Position numbers and translations under genes: made by a program
Notes under the pieces: generated by a model
Told to the model about the DNA's origin: nothing
Database searches by the model: none
Seen by the model: the letters and a program-made list of their open reading frames with translations, nothing else
Shown: positions 9,978 through 20,878 of the stretch, one piece after another
Numbering within the stretch: position 1 is the stretch's first letter
Layout of the letters: each line of letters begins with the position of its first letter
NCBI RefSeq assembly: GCF_901933205.1
Contig: NC_044590.1
Span: 9,761,501 to 9,825,500 of the forward strand
DNA from: Camarhynchus parvulus
Lineage: Eukaryota; Chordata; Aves; Passeriformes; Thraupidae
Reading direction: 5' to 3'
Length of the DNA stretch: 64,000 nt

Positions 9978-11820
9978 AAAATCTCCAAGTCTGATGTGTG
10001 ACATGAGCTGAAAACCAGGCCTAGTGAGATATTTGGGCATTTAACTCCTATTTGGCAGCCTAAGAGGTGATTTTAGAGCCTGAATACTTCCCTAGATCAG
10101 AATCTTGGTAGCCAGTGACAAAGATACCCCTAATAAAAACAGAGCTGACTTGTTGTGTGTGTTTCTCTCCTTGTGTTGACCAGGTTTCAGCTTTGCTCCT
10201 GCATGCTGGGTGTGCCACGAGGAGCTCTGGGGTTGCCCCACTGGCTCTGGGCTGTGATGGTGCTGTGCTGATGGCCCAGGCAGGAGCTGACCTTCCCACT
10301 CTGTGTTCAAACCCAGCGCAGTGTGTTTTGCAAAGCTTCAAAGTGCCACTTAACGGGACTTTCATTTTCCTTCCAGCTGAAGGGAAAGTGTTGTTAAACT
10401 CCCAGGCTGGCAAGCTGGAGTTTACACAGATGGAACAGTTAGTGCAGACCACAGAACAAATACCAGCAACCAACCAGTTTCACACTTCTAAAGAAAGAAA
10501 GAAAGGAATGGCAGAGGCAGGCCAAAGCAAACAGGCCTTGGAAAACTCGAGCCTGCCGGTTGGAATTTTCAGCTGTTACATTTTTTTTCACATTCAGGCT
10601 CTTTTGGAGATCTCTCGATTCAGCAAAGCAGCGAGTGCTTTTGCATTCATATGAAATGATTTAAAGCTCCGTGAGGAGTGCTGTGCTCAGTCCCAACAAC
10701 CACAAAACATACATTGTTTGAAATTTTATAAATGTGGTTTTCACTGAGAGCCACATTTTAAATAAAAAAACTACATTTTCTTTCCAGCAAATAATATGTT
10801 GTTGAATATCCCACATCTTGCCTAGCTGTGGCAGTGGGGTGTGTCCCTCTCTGCTTTTTCTTTTTTTAATTTTTAAACCTGAGGACAAGTCCTTTGCCCC
10901 AGAAGGACCCTGAGCCCCCTTCCTTAACCCAGGCTGTCATCTGTCTCGCTCCCCTCGGTGTTCCTGCCCAGCTGAGCAGGGCTGGGTGCCCCAGGGGCTC
11001 ATCCACGCTGCCCTGCAATCAGTCAGAGAGGTCATTGCTGAGTATTGCAGGCCAAAACCTCTGCAACACCCTGCCCTGCTGCTGCTGGGCCTCGGAGCAA
11101 ATGACCAGGGCAGGAATTAAGCCAGGTCTCTCCCGTGGCAATGGAAGCGTAACCTCTGGGCCAACCCCAGAGGATTTTATTTCATTAAGACACCGGGGTC
11201 ATGCTTCCCTTCATTCAGCCAGCCTTTAATTCCCATCCTCCAGTAACAAAGGAACTGCTAAAGAATTAAAAAACCTGTCTCCTGTGAACACACAGGCAGA
11301 GCCACTGAAGTGGCTCCACTTGGCACCTGAGACCTGCTGGGTAAAATTGTTAGGAGTGGGAAAATTGGTTTGGACAAAATTATTCTCTTCAATTCCCAGA
11401 GACCAGCATTCAAATGCAAACCTCACTGTGAAATGGAAACACTTCCTGCTGTGTAAACTGTGACTTGTGCTAACAGCACCGAGGCAAGTCCTGCTCCTGC
11501 TGAAGCAGATGTTGGTTGGAGTGGCTTCAGATCTCTCCATCAGCTGGCTGGGTGTCTGCAGGGCCCTTCCTCACTTGGGATTTGTGCTCATGGAGCTCAA
11601 GCAGCATCTTGCTCTGAACTGTTTCATTCAGTACCTGTTTCTACCTAGTTTTATTTCCATGTGCCAGAGGTCTGTGTTTTTGTCCTTGCTGTGTTAGCAA
11701 TCGCTTCCCTGCACAGTAAGACTACCCAGTTCCTCACGTTGCTGACCTCAGATTCTGCTAAATCAGCCCAGACTTGAGACAAAACTACAAAAACCAAGCT
11801 TCATTTAGTGGAGAGAATTC
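9978..11820. other. Single-copy DNA; 179-codon open frame, probably fortuitous
   Basis: The longest frame runs from 10115 to 10654 on the plus strand. Its 5' part is cysteine-rich and unremarkable. After a splice-acceptor-like TTTTCCTTCCAG ending near 10376 it has a more protein-like stretch (LLNSQAGKLEFTQMEQLVQ). I recognise no family, and frames on the minus strand overlap it. I do not call a gene. Confidence 0.4.
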
Positions 11821-11930
11821 CCTGTTTATCCTAGGTAAGGCAAGAGTGGATAAAGCCCTCAATAACCTGGTCTGATCAAACAGGCCCTCCTGAGGTCATC
11901 TCAAACCTGCATTATTCTGTCACTCTAAGG
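11821..11930 (+). mobile_element. Degraded CR1 3' end (tentative)
   Basis: The stretch GAGGTCATCTCAAACCTG followed by CATTATTCTGTCACTCT resembles an old CR1 terminus, where the consensus has a GAGGTCCCTTCCAACC-type core and ATTCTATGATTCT repeats. The upstream AACCTGGTCTGATCAAACAGG also fits. It is heavily diverged, so the call and boundaries are uncertain. Confidence 0.45.
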
Positions 11931-12180
11931 CAGGCACCTGCCTTGTAAGACTGGGGTAGGTTTTCCTGGGACAAGGAGCTGAAGGGAGTTGCAGGTCCCT
12001 ACAATAAGTAGAGCCTCTCCAACACGGCAAGCAAGAATTTGCACAGAAAGCTACATCCATGTCCCACCCATCTCCTCCCTGGCAAGATGTTACCTGTTCC
12101 GAAATGGGATCATGAATCAAATGCAATGCAAAACCCTTCCCTGGTGAAACCATGAGAACACTGGTGCACCATCAGGGACA

Positions 12181-12395
12181 TTGTAGTAACTCATTATTAT
12201 TTATAATATCATTTTTTTCAGCTAATATTCATATTTATACATGATACTTTCACATAATATTCATGTAATGAATATAAAAATAAATATAGGTAACATTCAT
12301 ATAAATAAATGCACGTAATAAATACACATAATATTCATGTGTATACATACAATTGTTTATACAATTATAATAAACCTGACCCATTGACTATCCCT
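12181..12395. repeat. AT-rich low-complexity region
   Basis: Rich in ATAATATTCAT, AATAAATA and ACATAATA variants without strict periodicity. It directly precedes the short CR1 terminus. Confidence 0.7.
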
Positions 12396-12396
12396 T

Positions 12397-12470
12397 CTTA
12401 TTGAGGGAGGTTGGATGAGATGACCTTTAAAGGTCCCTTCCAATCCAAACTATCCTATAGTTCATTCTAT
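12397..12470 (+). mobile_element. CR1 LINE, very short 3' end
   Basis: GGTTGGATGAGATGACC, then TTTAAAGGTCCCTTCCAATC, then CAAACTATCCTATAGTTCATTCTAT (given here in part) match the plus-strand CR1 3' terminus. Only about 75 bp remain, and AT-rich DNA borders it upstream. It has no coding capacity. Confidence 0.8.
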
Positions 12471-13203
12471 ACACCATCCCTGAATTCACAGTATTTTTCC
12501 CTTATTTCTGTGCCAAGTGCGTGCAAGGAAGATAGTGTCTCTAGAAGGGGGGGATAGATTGCAATCTTCCTCGTTGCTCTGCAGTTCCTGCTCACAGGAA
12601 CCAGTCCCTCCCTTTCAAACAACCTTTGCTGACAGGATCCCAGGATGATCCATGGCAGGAGGCACCAGAGGCCCACGGCAGCCAGTGCAACGTGACGCAT
12701 TTACTGCACTGCCACGTCCTGGAGCTCAGTGCTAATGACGTCTGGGTATTGAAATAACCTCCATAGGGAGCAGCTCTGCAACACCTGCTTCTTCTGCTGG
12801 AGAACTCAGCCTTCAGCTCCTGGCTGCAATGGGAAAAAAGAAAAAAAATATATTAAAAGAAAAAGGAAAAAAAAAAAAGACCTTCTCAGAGAGGCTGCTG
12901 AAGTGGAATGTCACATTAGGGCATGCTTGTTAATGACAAACCATTGCAAGGTTGCCAAGTGTTCAAAAAAGATGCTCCCAGGATTGCTAGTATTGGAATG
13001 TTTTATGTAACATTTAATTATCAGAGGTTCAGATTACGTGCGGTAATATAAATAGAAAAAGCAAGAAAACCTTTCATTAAGTGGTGCTCAGTTATCATTA
13101 ATCACATATTTATTATATGATAACATACCGTAAGAAGGTTTGGAACACAGATCTGGTGGTTGAAGTGTCTCTGACATGGAGTGGAGCTAACGAGGACTGA
13201 GGG
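12471..13203. other. Single-copy DNA with an A-rich tract and a TAAT-rich block
   Basis: An interrupted A-rich tract lies at about 12833-12880. The block 13005-13140 contains TTTAATTATCAG and ATCATTAATCAC and is unique, so it is a weak candidate for a conserved element. A minus-strand frame (12467-12700) starts with a hydrophobic segment but resembles nothing I know. Confidence 0.45.
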
Positions 13204-13281
13204 TCAAGTTCTGCCCTCAGTTAAATCAGCAAAGTGATGAATTCAAATTCTGCCCTCAGTTAAATCAGCAAAGTGGTGAAT
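13204..13281 (+). repeat. 39-bp tandem duplication (two units)
   Basis: Units 13204-13242 and 13243-13281 share TTCTGCCCTCAGTTAAATCA and GCAAAGTG(A/G)TGAAT with only two differences. The high identity suggests a recent event. Confidence 0.9.
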
Positions 13282-14790
13282 TCCATTGGTGCAGTCACAA
13301 ACTGGAACTAAAGGCCACTTCTCAGCATTCCCATTCCAACAGTGGGCAAAAGCCTTGCCCACAGCAAGATCAGCTACTTTATGTATTTATGGCTTGAGAT
13401 GGGATTACTGTGTCCAGCAAAGCAGAGCACCACTCTAGCAGGGATGTTTGGATATCCTGTTCCATGGAATTTGCATTCCTCTGGGGTTTTTTGCTGCTGG
13501 GAGCTCTCGACAAGGCTAAATGTACCCAGGGAAGCTGCTGGGAACTTCAAAGCGTGGTATCTCTGAGGGATAATTTTCCTTCTGAATGTTTCCAGTGGGA
13601 ATTTCTAACAAGTTGGCAGAGCAAATTGTGAGATCACCTTCTGACGTGTGTTGCTAAGAAGAAAATGAGTTAATACCTGACTGAGATGAATAGAATATTT
13701 AGGTATTTACACCTTTCTTCAGGCTGTCTTCCAACTCAGACAGGCATAGATTATGTCATTCACAGTCACACAGTTTTCCAAAATGTTCTTCCTATAAAAG
13801 ACATACTTAATTTTTTACTTTCTTTATTAATTTAGTTAGTTCCTTATTTTTTATGAATATTTATATTCTGGGGGATGAAAGAGGCATTTGGAGGCAGCAC
13901 TGATAAACAAATTCACTATATTTGTCCTAATTGAAGTGCTGTTCATAATCAATATGAGGTACTGCCAGGAGGATTTTCTGCTGAAAATAAAGATAACTAT
14001 ATGTAGCTATACATACATCTCCTTTGTATTTCAGTAAATATTATGATTTGTGGACAAATGGTCAATGGTCAAAGGGTCAGTGTTTACCCAGTTAGAAACT
14101 AATACCTGAGAGCCATTTATCTCTGCAACGACACTGCCAGCATCCAGAAAGATTCTATGATTTACTTTGTTTGAAAAAAATCTAGGCAAAATATAATATT
14201 GATATAGTGGGCACATTCTTGAAAAAAATAGAAATATCTCCTCAGTCCTGAGATTTTCTTTGATCTCTCTTGTATTTATTGACTTCATTGTTTTCATAAA
14301 TAAAGTATTTAGTTTTTTGTTGTACATTTAACAACATCTACTGAAATATGTCCATTCCTTTATTTTTCTTATGTGAAGTACTATTTCCAGGTCTAATTTT
14401 TCCTCAGTGAATAATAAATGCCTTGAGAAATGTCCCTATGGTTGTCAGAACGGATGTGAAAAGTTAAAAATGCCTTTTTTTTCCTGTATAGATTAAAGCC
14501 ATTGGCAAATTTAATAATTTGTAGAGGAGATGATCCCTGTTTGCAGAATAGAAAGTTTGTTCTTTGGTGCTTATATGTAATACCTTCTGTCAAACAGCCC
14601 CACATTTCAATCCAGCAGTGTCTGCGTTTGCTGGAAGTGCTTCCCCTCCCGACATTGGAAAGCTCCTTGGGATAACTTTGGAGGACAGATATTATTACTA
14701 TATTTAATTTTTGAAACTCCACTGGAAAAGTTAAGCACTTGAAGAAATCCCTACACTTATTACATTCAACTTTTCCCCTTGTAAGAAATT
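13282..14790. other. Single-copy AT-rich DNA, no gene seen
   Basis: Unique sequence, more AT-rich towards the right end. The minus-strand frames near 14.0-14.7 kb (98 and 109 codons) have no recognisable domain. Confidence 0.5.
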
Positions 14791-15115
14791 ACTGGAGAGT
14801 TTGTGCTTTTAATTATTATCATTCTCCCCTGAAATTATAGGCAGAGCACTCAGTGACATTCGAAACATAAATTACTGGCCTGCAGCCTTGTGCTACTGTT
14901 TCTCTATCTCTCTGCCAGGGCTTCAAATCAATTTTCTGCATTTCTTTCAGATTTTCTGAAGAAAATTGTGGAAAATAGCTGTTGGCACATGGCATTTTTC
15001 CACAATGGTTAGAACTGTTGAATGGTGCTGTAATGGGCTGCCTTGGAGAAACCAGCCCCATTAAAATGCCAGCCTCAGATGGATCAGAACACTCTCTCAA
15101 TTGGAATTTCATAAC
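14791..15115. promoter_or_regulatory. Candidate conserved noncoding element
   Basis: A unique block without simple repeats. It contains TTTTAATTATTATC near 14808, ATAAATTACTGG near 14867, TCAAATCAATTTTC near 14926 and CCCATTAAAATGCC near 15057. This composition is typical of vertebrate developmental CNEs. A 97-codon minus-strand frame overlaps it but looks incidental. Conservation cannot be tested here. Confidence 0.3.
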
Positions 15116-15215
15116 TTTTCCACAGGAAGAGCAACATAATTTTCCTTGGTTTTGCCTGTAGTCCTGTAGCTTTGCTTAAAAATAAAATTAGCTGCCTCCT
15201 AATTTTAATTTTTTC

Positions 15216-15409
15216 TCTCTTCTCTTCTCTTCTCTTCTCTTCTCTTCTCTTCTCTTCTCTTCTCTTCTCTTCTCTTCTCTTCTCTTCTCTTCTCTTCTCT
15301 TCTCTTCTCTTCTCTTCTCTTCTCTTCTCTTCTCTTCTCTTCTCTTCTCTTCTCTTCTCTTCTCTTCTCTTCTCTTCTCTTCTCTTCTCTTCTCTTCTCT
15401 TCTCTTCTC
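15216..15409. repeat. (TCTCT)n pentanucleotide microsatellite, about 39 perfect units
   Basis: About 194 bp of uninterrupted TCTCT with no visible variant unit, between T-rich flanks. The strands are pure pyrimidine and pure purine. Long open frames on both strands (FSSLL and EKRRE repeats) are translations of the array. Confidence 0.98.
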
Positions 15410-16439
15410 CTTTTTTCCCCCCTCTTTGCTTTATTTTGCTGAAGTTCCAACCACATTGCCCACTAACTTTAGGTGATTTCCGAAGGATTTGGGTTGTTTC
15501 TTTTTTCTTTACTCTGATTTTTTCCAGGTTATTCTTTTACAAAGTAACCTGGAAATTATTTTCTTTTAATTTTTTTTTTTTTTTTGCAATCATTCTTTCA
15601 GTCAGTAAAATGCTTTTCCTCAAAAGTCTCTCTGATATGTTTTCAGGTGTCACTGGTCATACAGAGCCATCACTTTCAGACTGGGAGCACCTTTAACTCT
15701 ATCCTGGCTGCCCTGGGATTTAAATTCACAGCACTGGCCAGCACTGAAGAATTTTACCTTCAAGTTTGGCTGATTTTTTGGGTTTAGAGTCAAATCCCAC
15801 AAAACCTATTAAGAGACAAAAAAAAAAAAAAACAGAACCAAAAAACAACCAGAAATGAAGGAACCTTTCAGTCTGTAAAGCAGACCTTGAGCATTTGCAG
15901 TGGATTGCATGGGATGAGTTCCTGGGAGGGAAGAAGAGCAAGGCTCCATGCAAGACAGCAGATTGCACAAGAGCTGTGGCCCAGAAGAACCAGGGAAGAA
16001 AATTCTAGGATTTCCAAGGAAGAATTTTTTGCTGCTCCCATTGTCCTGGTCAAATGTAGAGCTGGTTCAAGGAAAATAGGACAATATTATGAACCTACTT
16101 ACAGATAAGTTAATTCAGTATGGCAAAAGCTTAAAGAAACAAGGTCACATCTCAGCTTCTCCCTAAAACTGGTTCTTCCCAATGCCCTAGGGAGAGTCAG
16201 CTTTTGGGTTCTTGATTTTATGTTTCATTGCAAGGAGGCAATGTAATGCCATATGTGATAAAGCCAAGACCTGAACTTGACACAAGAGTGGTGAAAGTTT
16301 GGTGGGTTACCCAGGTCTGGGTACTTGAGATACATCCAACCATGATTTCAGATCATGTATTTGAGGTCAGAATATCCAGCTGCTGGCTGGCCTGGTGCCT
16401 GCTCTGCCAGGGCAGGAGGAACTGCTGCAATGTCCTTGT
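15410..16439. other. Single-copy DNA, no gene seen
   Basis: Contains T-rich patches (for example about 15570-15585) and an A-rich patch near 15820-15834. No coding or mobile-element signal is recognised. Confidence 0.5.
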
Positions 16440-16790
16440 ACAAGGCTCGTTTCAAAAGGGAAAAGCGAGTTAACCTATGGGTGTTCCAGCTTGTGCGGAG
16501 TAATGAGTTGCTATCTTCGTTAACAGAAAGAATGCCAAAGAGGCTAAATGAGTCAGAGCAGGCAGAGACACAATCCTTTAATGAGTTGAACAGGAGCTGG
16601 TTTGTGATGTGAGGTTATTGATAATCCCAGGGTTTATATAACAGCCTGATTCTGGGTCAGGGAGCAGCAAACACACGCTCCTGTGTGCACACACTCGCTC
16701 GCTGTAAGGCGACACACTCCTCAGAACAGATGGCTCCAGCCCGGGCTGAGCACATGCACTCAGGGAAAATGACTTTTTTTTCAGCAGGGT
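16440..16790 (+). promoter_or_regulatory. Candidate TATA promoter with possible first exon
   Basis: A TATATAA box lies at 16635-16641. Upstream are GTTAAC motifs (16469-16474 and 16519-16524), an AP-1 type TGAGTCA (16549-16555) and GGTTATTGATAATC near 16613. A start site would be expected around 16665-16672. The downstream leader leads to ATG at 16730 and a near-consensus donor, GCAGG|GTAAGT, at 16788/16789. The implied exon-1 peptide has about 19 residues and is not recognised. Joined to the next good acceptor at 17820 it would stop at once, so if transcribed this may be a noncoding RNA or use another exon. The motifs are visible; promoter function is inferred. Confidence 0.3.
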
Positions 16791-18030
16791 AAGTCCTCCT
16801 TCCTGCTTTTGCACCTCAGTGTGCAGGGCAGATGTTGATTTTTTTAAGTGATCAGTTTTGCAAATATTCACCTGGGCTACTGCGACACCGAATCATTTTA
16901 ATTCTCCTCAAGAAACTCCACATTTAGAGTTTTAGTAATTTTTTTAGAAACCCTACAAATACCTTTTCTGCAGCTTGAGAAACAGTCTCTTACTTTTCTA
17001 TTTCTATTTTCTATTTCTTTTTCCTATTTTTTCCATGTCTGCTGGGGAGTTTGACACCCAGTCTGGTATCATGATGCTGGACCTGGAAGTGAGGGAACCA
17101 CACTGAATGAAATAACCATCACCTCTCACCTTTTATTTTTATCCTACTGTTGGGTTTGTATTGTTCAGGAAGGTGGTTTACTTTCCCAGAAAGGTAATAC
17201 TAAGGTAAAGAATGGATCTAGCATCACAAAAAAACCTTTTAATAGCAAAGCTAATTTCCCTTTTACCTTAATAACCTTTTTAGTAACAGTGTAACATCAA
17301 TAAAGGATAATTAATTTCCTTTAGCCATGCCAGCATGCCAGTGCAAAGGTGAGTCTGGATCCTCACCTGGTTTTGCTATCCCAATGTCAGTCATTTTGCA
17401 GGATGCAGTTTCTAGAAGCTCTCACACCTGGCAGGGTGTCAGCACTGCCACTGGCACCCCTGCCAGCACTGTCTGACCTGATGTTTACGGTTCTATAAAA
17501 GTCAGTTTATGATATGAGGGAAAATTTGAAGCATTTTGGATTCAGTAACAATTGTGGCTTGAACAGCCTACCTTAAATTCCCTCCCTGAGAATCCTTAAA
17601 ATCCCAGGCCTAATCCTCTTGTGGTCTCCATATGGACTAGCCTATTACTAAATAAAATACATGAAACTAAAAAATCACCCAGAAAAATGTCCAGAATGAC
17701 ACTTTTAATGATGTCTGTAAGAAGTTGACCGTATGTTTATCCTCTAAATTGCCAGGCATTCTTTTTTAATGTACGCTTATTCAGAGTGAGTTGCTTTTTT
17801 TTTTTTTCTTCTTTGCCCAGATAACAAAAATACCTCCAGATAAAGAGGAAGGTGAGAACAGACATCAGCCTAAGCCCAGCTCTCAGACCTGTTGCTATCT
17901 CATTACAGGTAGTGGTCAGTGAAGGAACTACTGCTGGTGAAAAATTCTCACATTTCCGCAGAATTGCTGCTTGGGAAGCCTGGTAAAAAAACTTAAAAAA
18001 ACTTAAAAAACCTCAGCAGAGCTGGACTTT
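16791..18030. other. Single-copy DNA; includes a possible 31-nt exon
   Basis: Unique sequence. A 13-T tract and TTCTTCTTTGCCCAG form a strong acceptor ending at 17820, and a donor AAG|GTGAGA follows at 17851/17852, enclosing 31 nt. One frame is open across it (ITKIPPDKEE). I cannot tie it to a gene. Confidence 0.4.
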
Positions 18031-18600
18031 GGGTTGTCACCAGCCACATTCAATAAAGCCACGCTGAAAAGCAGAACACCAAAGACTCAAACTCCATTCT
18101 GCCTTCTGCCATTGCCGCTCACGGGGGGGAGGCACAAAGTGGAAGGGAGGAAGAAAAGCCTTTACCAAGAAAAGCCTTTACCAAGTGGAGCAGCCCTGCA
18201 GAGGGGTTTGAGAGGGCGGGTGGTGATGCCTGAGCACGCTGCAGGTGCTGAGCTGCTCCCAGAGGCAGCACAAGTGTTGGCACGCACAGGTGCCAGGAGC
18301 TGGAGCCTGCGGTGCCAACTGCAGCGGGCAGGAGCAGAGCCAGGAGCTGCAGGGCAGCCCAGATTGGATCTCTGCAACACCCCCCGCATGAAGGAGGGCT
18401 GTGCTTCCTCGCTGCGAGCTGGCAATGCCCTCCCTCAAGTCTTGTTTGTCAAAAGTCTGCTCGGTGCAGGTGTAAAAAGCCAGCGTGGGGCATTGCAACA
18501 GGAGGATTCTGCCCCTTCCCTCGTGCTCCTCATCCGTGGTGGTGGTGCTGCTGTGAAATGGTTCCTAGAAAGCTCAGGACTGAGCCAAAAGTACAGCTGA
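18031..18600. other. GC-richer unique DNA with a 188-codon open frame, not called as a gene
   Basis: The plus-strand frame 18034-18600 is the longest in the window that is not made of tandem repeat. It is overlapped by minus-strand frames of 87-106 codons over the same GC-rich stretch. Its product is low in aromatic residues and has no domain I recognise. It also includes a 16-bp tandem repeat (AGAAAAGCCTTTACCA, about 18150-18182). The frame is probably fortuitous, caused by few AT-rich stop codons. Confidence 0.4.
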
Positions 18601-19473
18601 GCTGGTGTCCTGTTGCATTGGCAAGCACAGTGACTGCATGTCATCGAACTCCCAGCATTCACAGCGCTGAGAATAGCAGGAATTTTCCCTTCTTGCACAA
18701 AATGATATATTCCTCCCTAAGCTACGGAAAAGAAACAATGAGGAAAGGAGATCAGGTTTGCCAAGAGCAGCGCATCCCTTTCATTTCAGTGTTCTCTCTG
18801 ACATGTAAAAAATGCATAATAATTACAGAAAGGAACTAGCAAGCACTTCACAGTTTGGAAATAAAGTCAAAATATTTCTGACAAAATATTTTTTCCGCCA
18901 GAGAGAACCCAACCTGTGTTTTGCTGAAAACAGAAATGAATCAATGGCAGTAATTTTGGACAGATTATTCAGGCTAAAGAAACAAGAAAAATACCAGGAA
19001 AGGTCTATATCAAGCTCCAGAGGTCAGGAGTTCTTCTGATGTCCTTTCAGTAATTTTAACAGAGTATCTAGGTTCATTTCTATGCGCCATGAGGGGTAAT
19101 GATGAGGGTTAGAAACAGGCTTTAGAACAGTAAGAAAAAAAATTAAAGTGGGAAAAGAACTATTAAAAGAAACTATATAAAGTCCCAAAAGCCCTTTCCA
19201 TGGAATCCTGCAAGGCTGGAGACAGCCCTGCTGCCCCAATTTGAATTTTCCTCTTCCCTCTGCTGCATGAATGCACCACTCACATGTTTGCTGTGTCTCA
19301 TTTAGTTGCACAAAAGTGAGTGGGTGAAATAGTTTAGATGAAAGAGAGTGTGTGGCAAGAGATCAAGAAAATAATTACTGCTGTGATCCACTGTCAGAGC
19401 TAAAAAATCTCAATTAAGGGAGAGGATGAGCAGGAAAAGCTGTTGGAAGGGAAGGAAAGGGATGTATATGTAT

Positions 19474-19475
<2 letters not shown>
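18601..19475. other. Single-copy DNA, no gene seen
   Basis: AT-rich unique sequence with short overlapping frames only. Confidence 0.5.

Positions 19476-19519
<44 letters not shown>
19476..19519. repeat. (AC)n dinucleotide microsatellite, about 22 units
   Basis: Uninterrupted AC repeat of 44 bp following a short TATG-rich stretch. It is probably length-polymorphic. Confidence 0.97.
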
Positions 19520-19522
<3 letters not shown>

Positions 19523-20857
19523 TTCTTGGTCTTGTGTTTTCAAAGAATACTCTTGAAAATAGTCCAGCAAGTCCTTTGGCTATGATCCCCTCCCCACCCT
19601 GGAGTTAGTTTGGTTTCTCAGAAACTTCAGAAGTTGGCTCAGGTCTTGCTTTGCACAAAGGTTTGACAGCATCCTCCAGGATGGTCATTCATGTTGCAGC
19701 AGGCAGTTGAGTGAGCTGGCCTAATGCAAACCCGTGGAGACTTCACAATGAGCAGCATCCCTTCTTTTCAAGCATCATACTGAGCAGCAAGAAGCCTTTC
19801 TCATTGAGGGGATCCAGGGAGCTGTGTGGCTGAGGATGAAATTCCCTTTGCCTGGGATGGCTTCCTGCCTCTTTCCTGGGGCAGCTGGTGACCAGGACCC
19901 TTCCTAGGACAGAACAGCCCTTTGGGGCAATATCTGATGGCAGTTGTTATCTCAGAAGTGTTAATGCTACAGTGATGGGGGCTTTGGGGGTGGGTCATGC
20001 CTGCTGGTCATGGTAGGGGTGGAGACTACAGGCAGCAGGACTTTCATGTCTCACCTCAGTAAAAATGAGGCTGATGTGCTGCAGATGAGGCTGTGAATGT
20101 GAGCACTACGGGGACATCAGTGAGCCCGGTGGGGATGGGTGTGAGCCAGGGCACAGAGCTGCTGCACACAGAGTCCCTGAGCTGTATTTGCACAGGGTTT
20201 ATGTCTCACAGCAATGGCACACAAATCTGTCACCTGCACGGGTATCTGAGCCTGCCTGGCTGAGAACAGCCATACATTCTGCAGCAGGGATCACACATGC
20301 CCTCAAAGTGTGCTTTTAGAACACTAGCACAGATACGTGTGCATGTGTAAACTGGGGAATTACATCTCTTCCCCTCTGCTTCTGCTTGGCAAGCGAATCC
20401 CATTTCACTTGTTGTGCAGTGACACCTCCTGTGCATTCTCAGCAGCCAGCAGCCCCAGAGGTCAGGCACAGGGTGGGACAGTGGCAGGGAGCACAGGGGG
20501 CTGGAGGGGACCTCACCTCCCACTGGACAGGTGTGGCAGCACCTGTGCTCACACCCACCTCATGCAGGCTCAATGATGGCTCACAAAGTGAATTTTTTTG
20601 AAGGCAGACAATGAGGAGAAGTTGGTTTGCCCCATAATTTGCCCACACAAAATGCACGGAGAGGATTTTACATACAAATAAATACCTGCAAATTTTCCCC
20701 CTGAGCAGAAAATCCAACCTTCCTGGGTATTGAAATTGTGCTTTGATGTTACAGGGCAATGTGGTCACCAGCACCTGCTGGCGTGTGCAAGCTGTGAGTG
20801 CCAGGCCTGCTGCTAAAGAGCCTCAAGGAAGCATCCTGATGGAAAATAAATAATTAG
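19520..20857. other. Single-copy DNA, no gene seen
   Basis: Unique sequence of average composition. The frames near 20.2-20.8 kb overlap on both strands and have no recognisable domain. Confidence 0.5.
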
Positions 20858-20878
20858 TAAATAAATAAATAAATAAAT
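20858..20878. repeat. (AAAT)n short microsatellite
   Basis: About five units of AAAT directly after an AAATAATTAGT stretch. Confidence 0.85.

Noticed and set aside
12467..12700. 77-codon minus-strand frame with a signal-peptide-like start
   Set aside because: A single hydrophobic stretch is common by chance; nothing recognisable follows and its 3' end overlaps the CR1 fragment.
15172..15696. 174-codon frame with FSSLL repeats, and its minus-strand partner
   Set aside because: The frame is created by the (TCTCT)n array; a 5-bp repeat without stop codons is open in all frames.
18034..18600. 188-codon plus-strand frame as a gene
   Set aside because: GC-rich segment with overlapping frames on the other strand, no recognisable domain, no promoter or polyadenylation signal placed for it.
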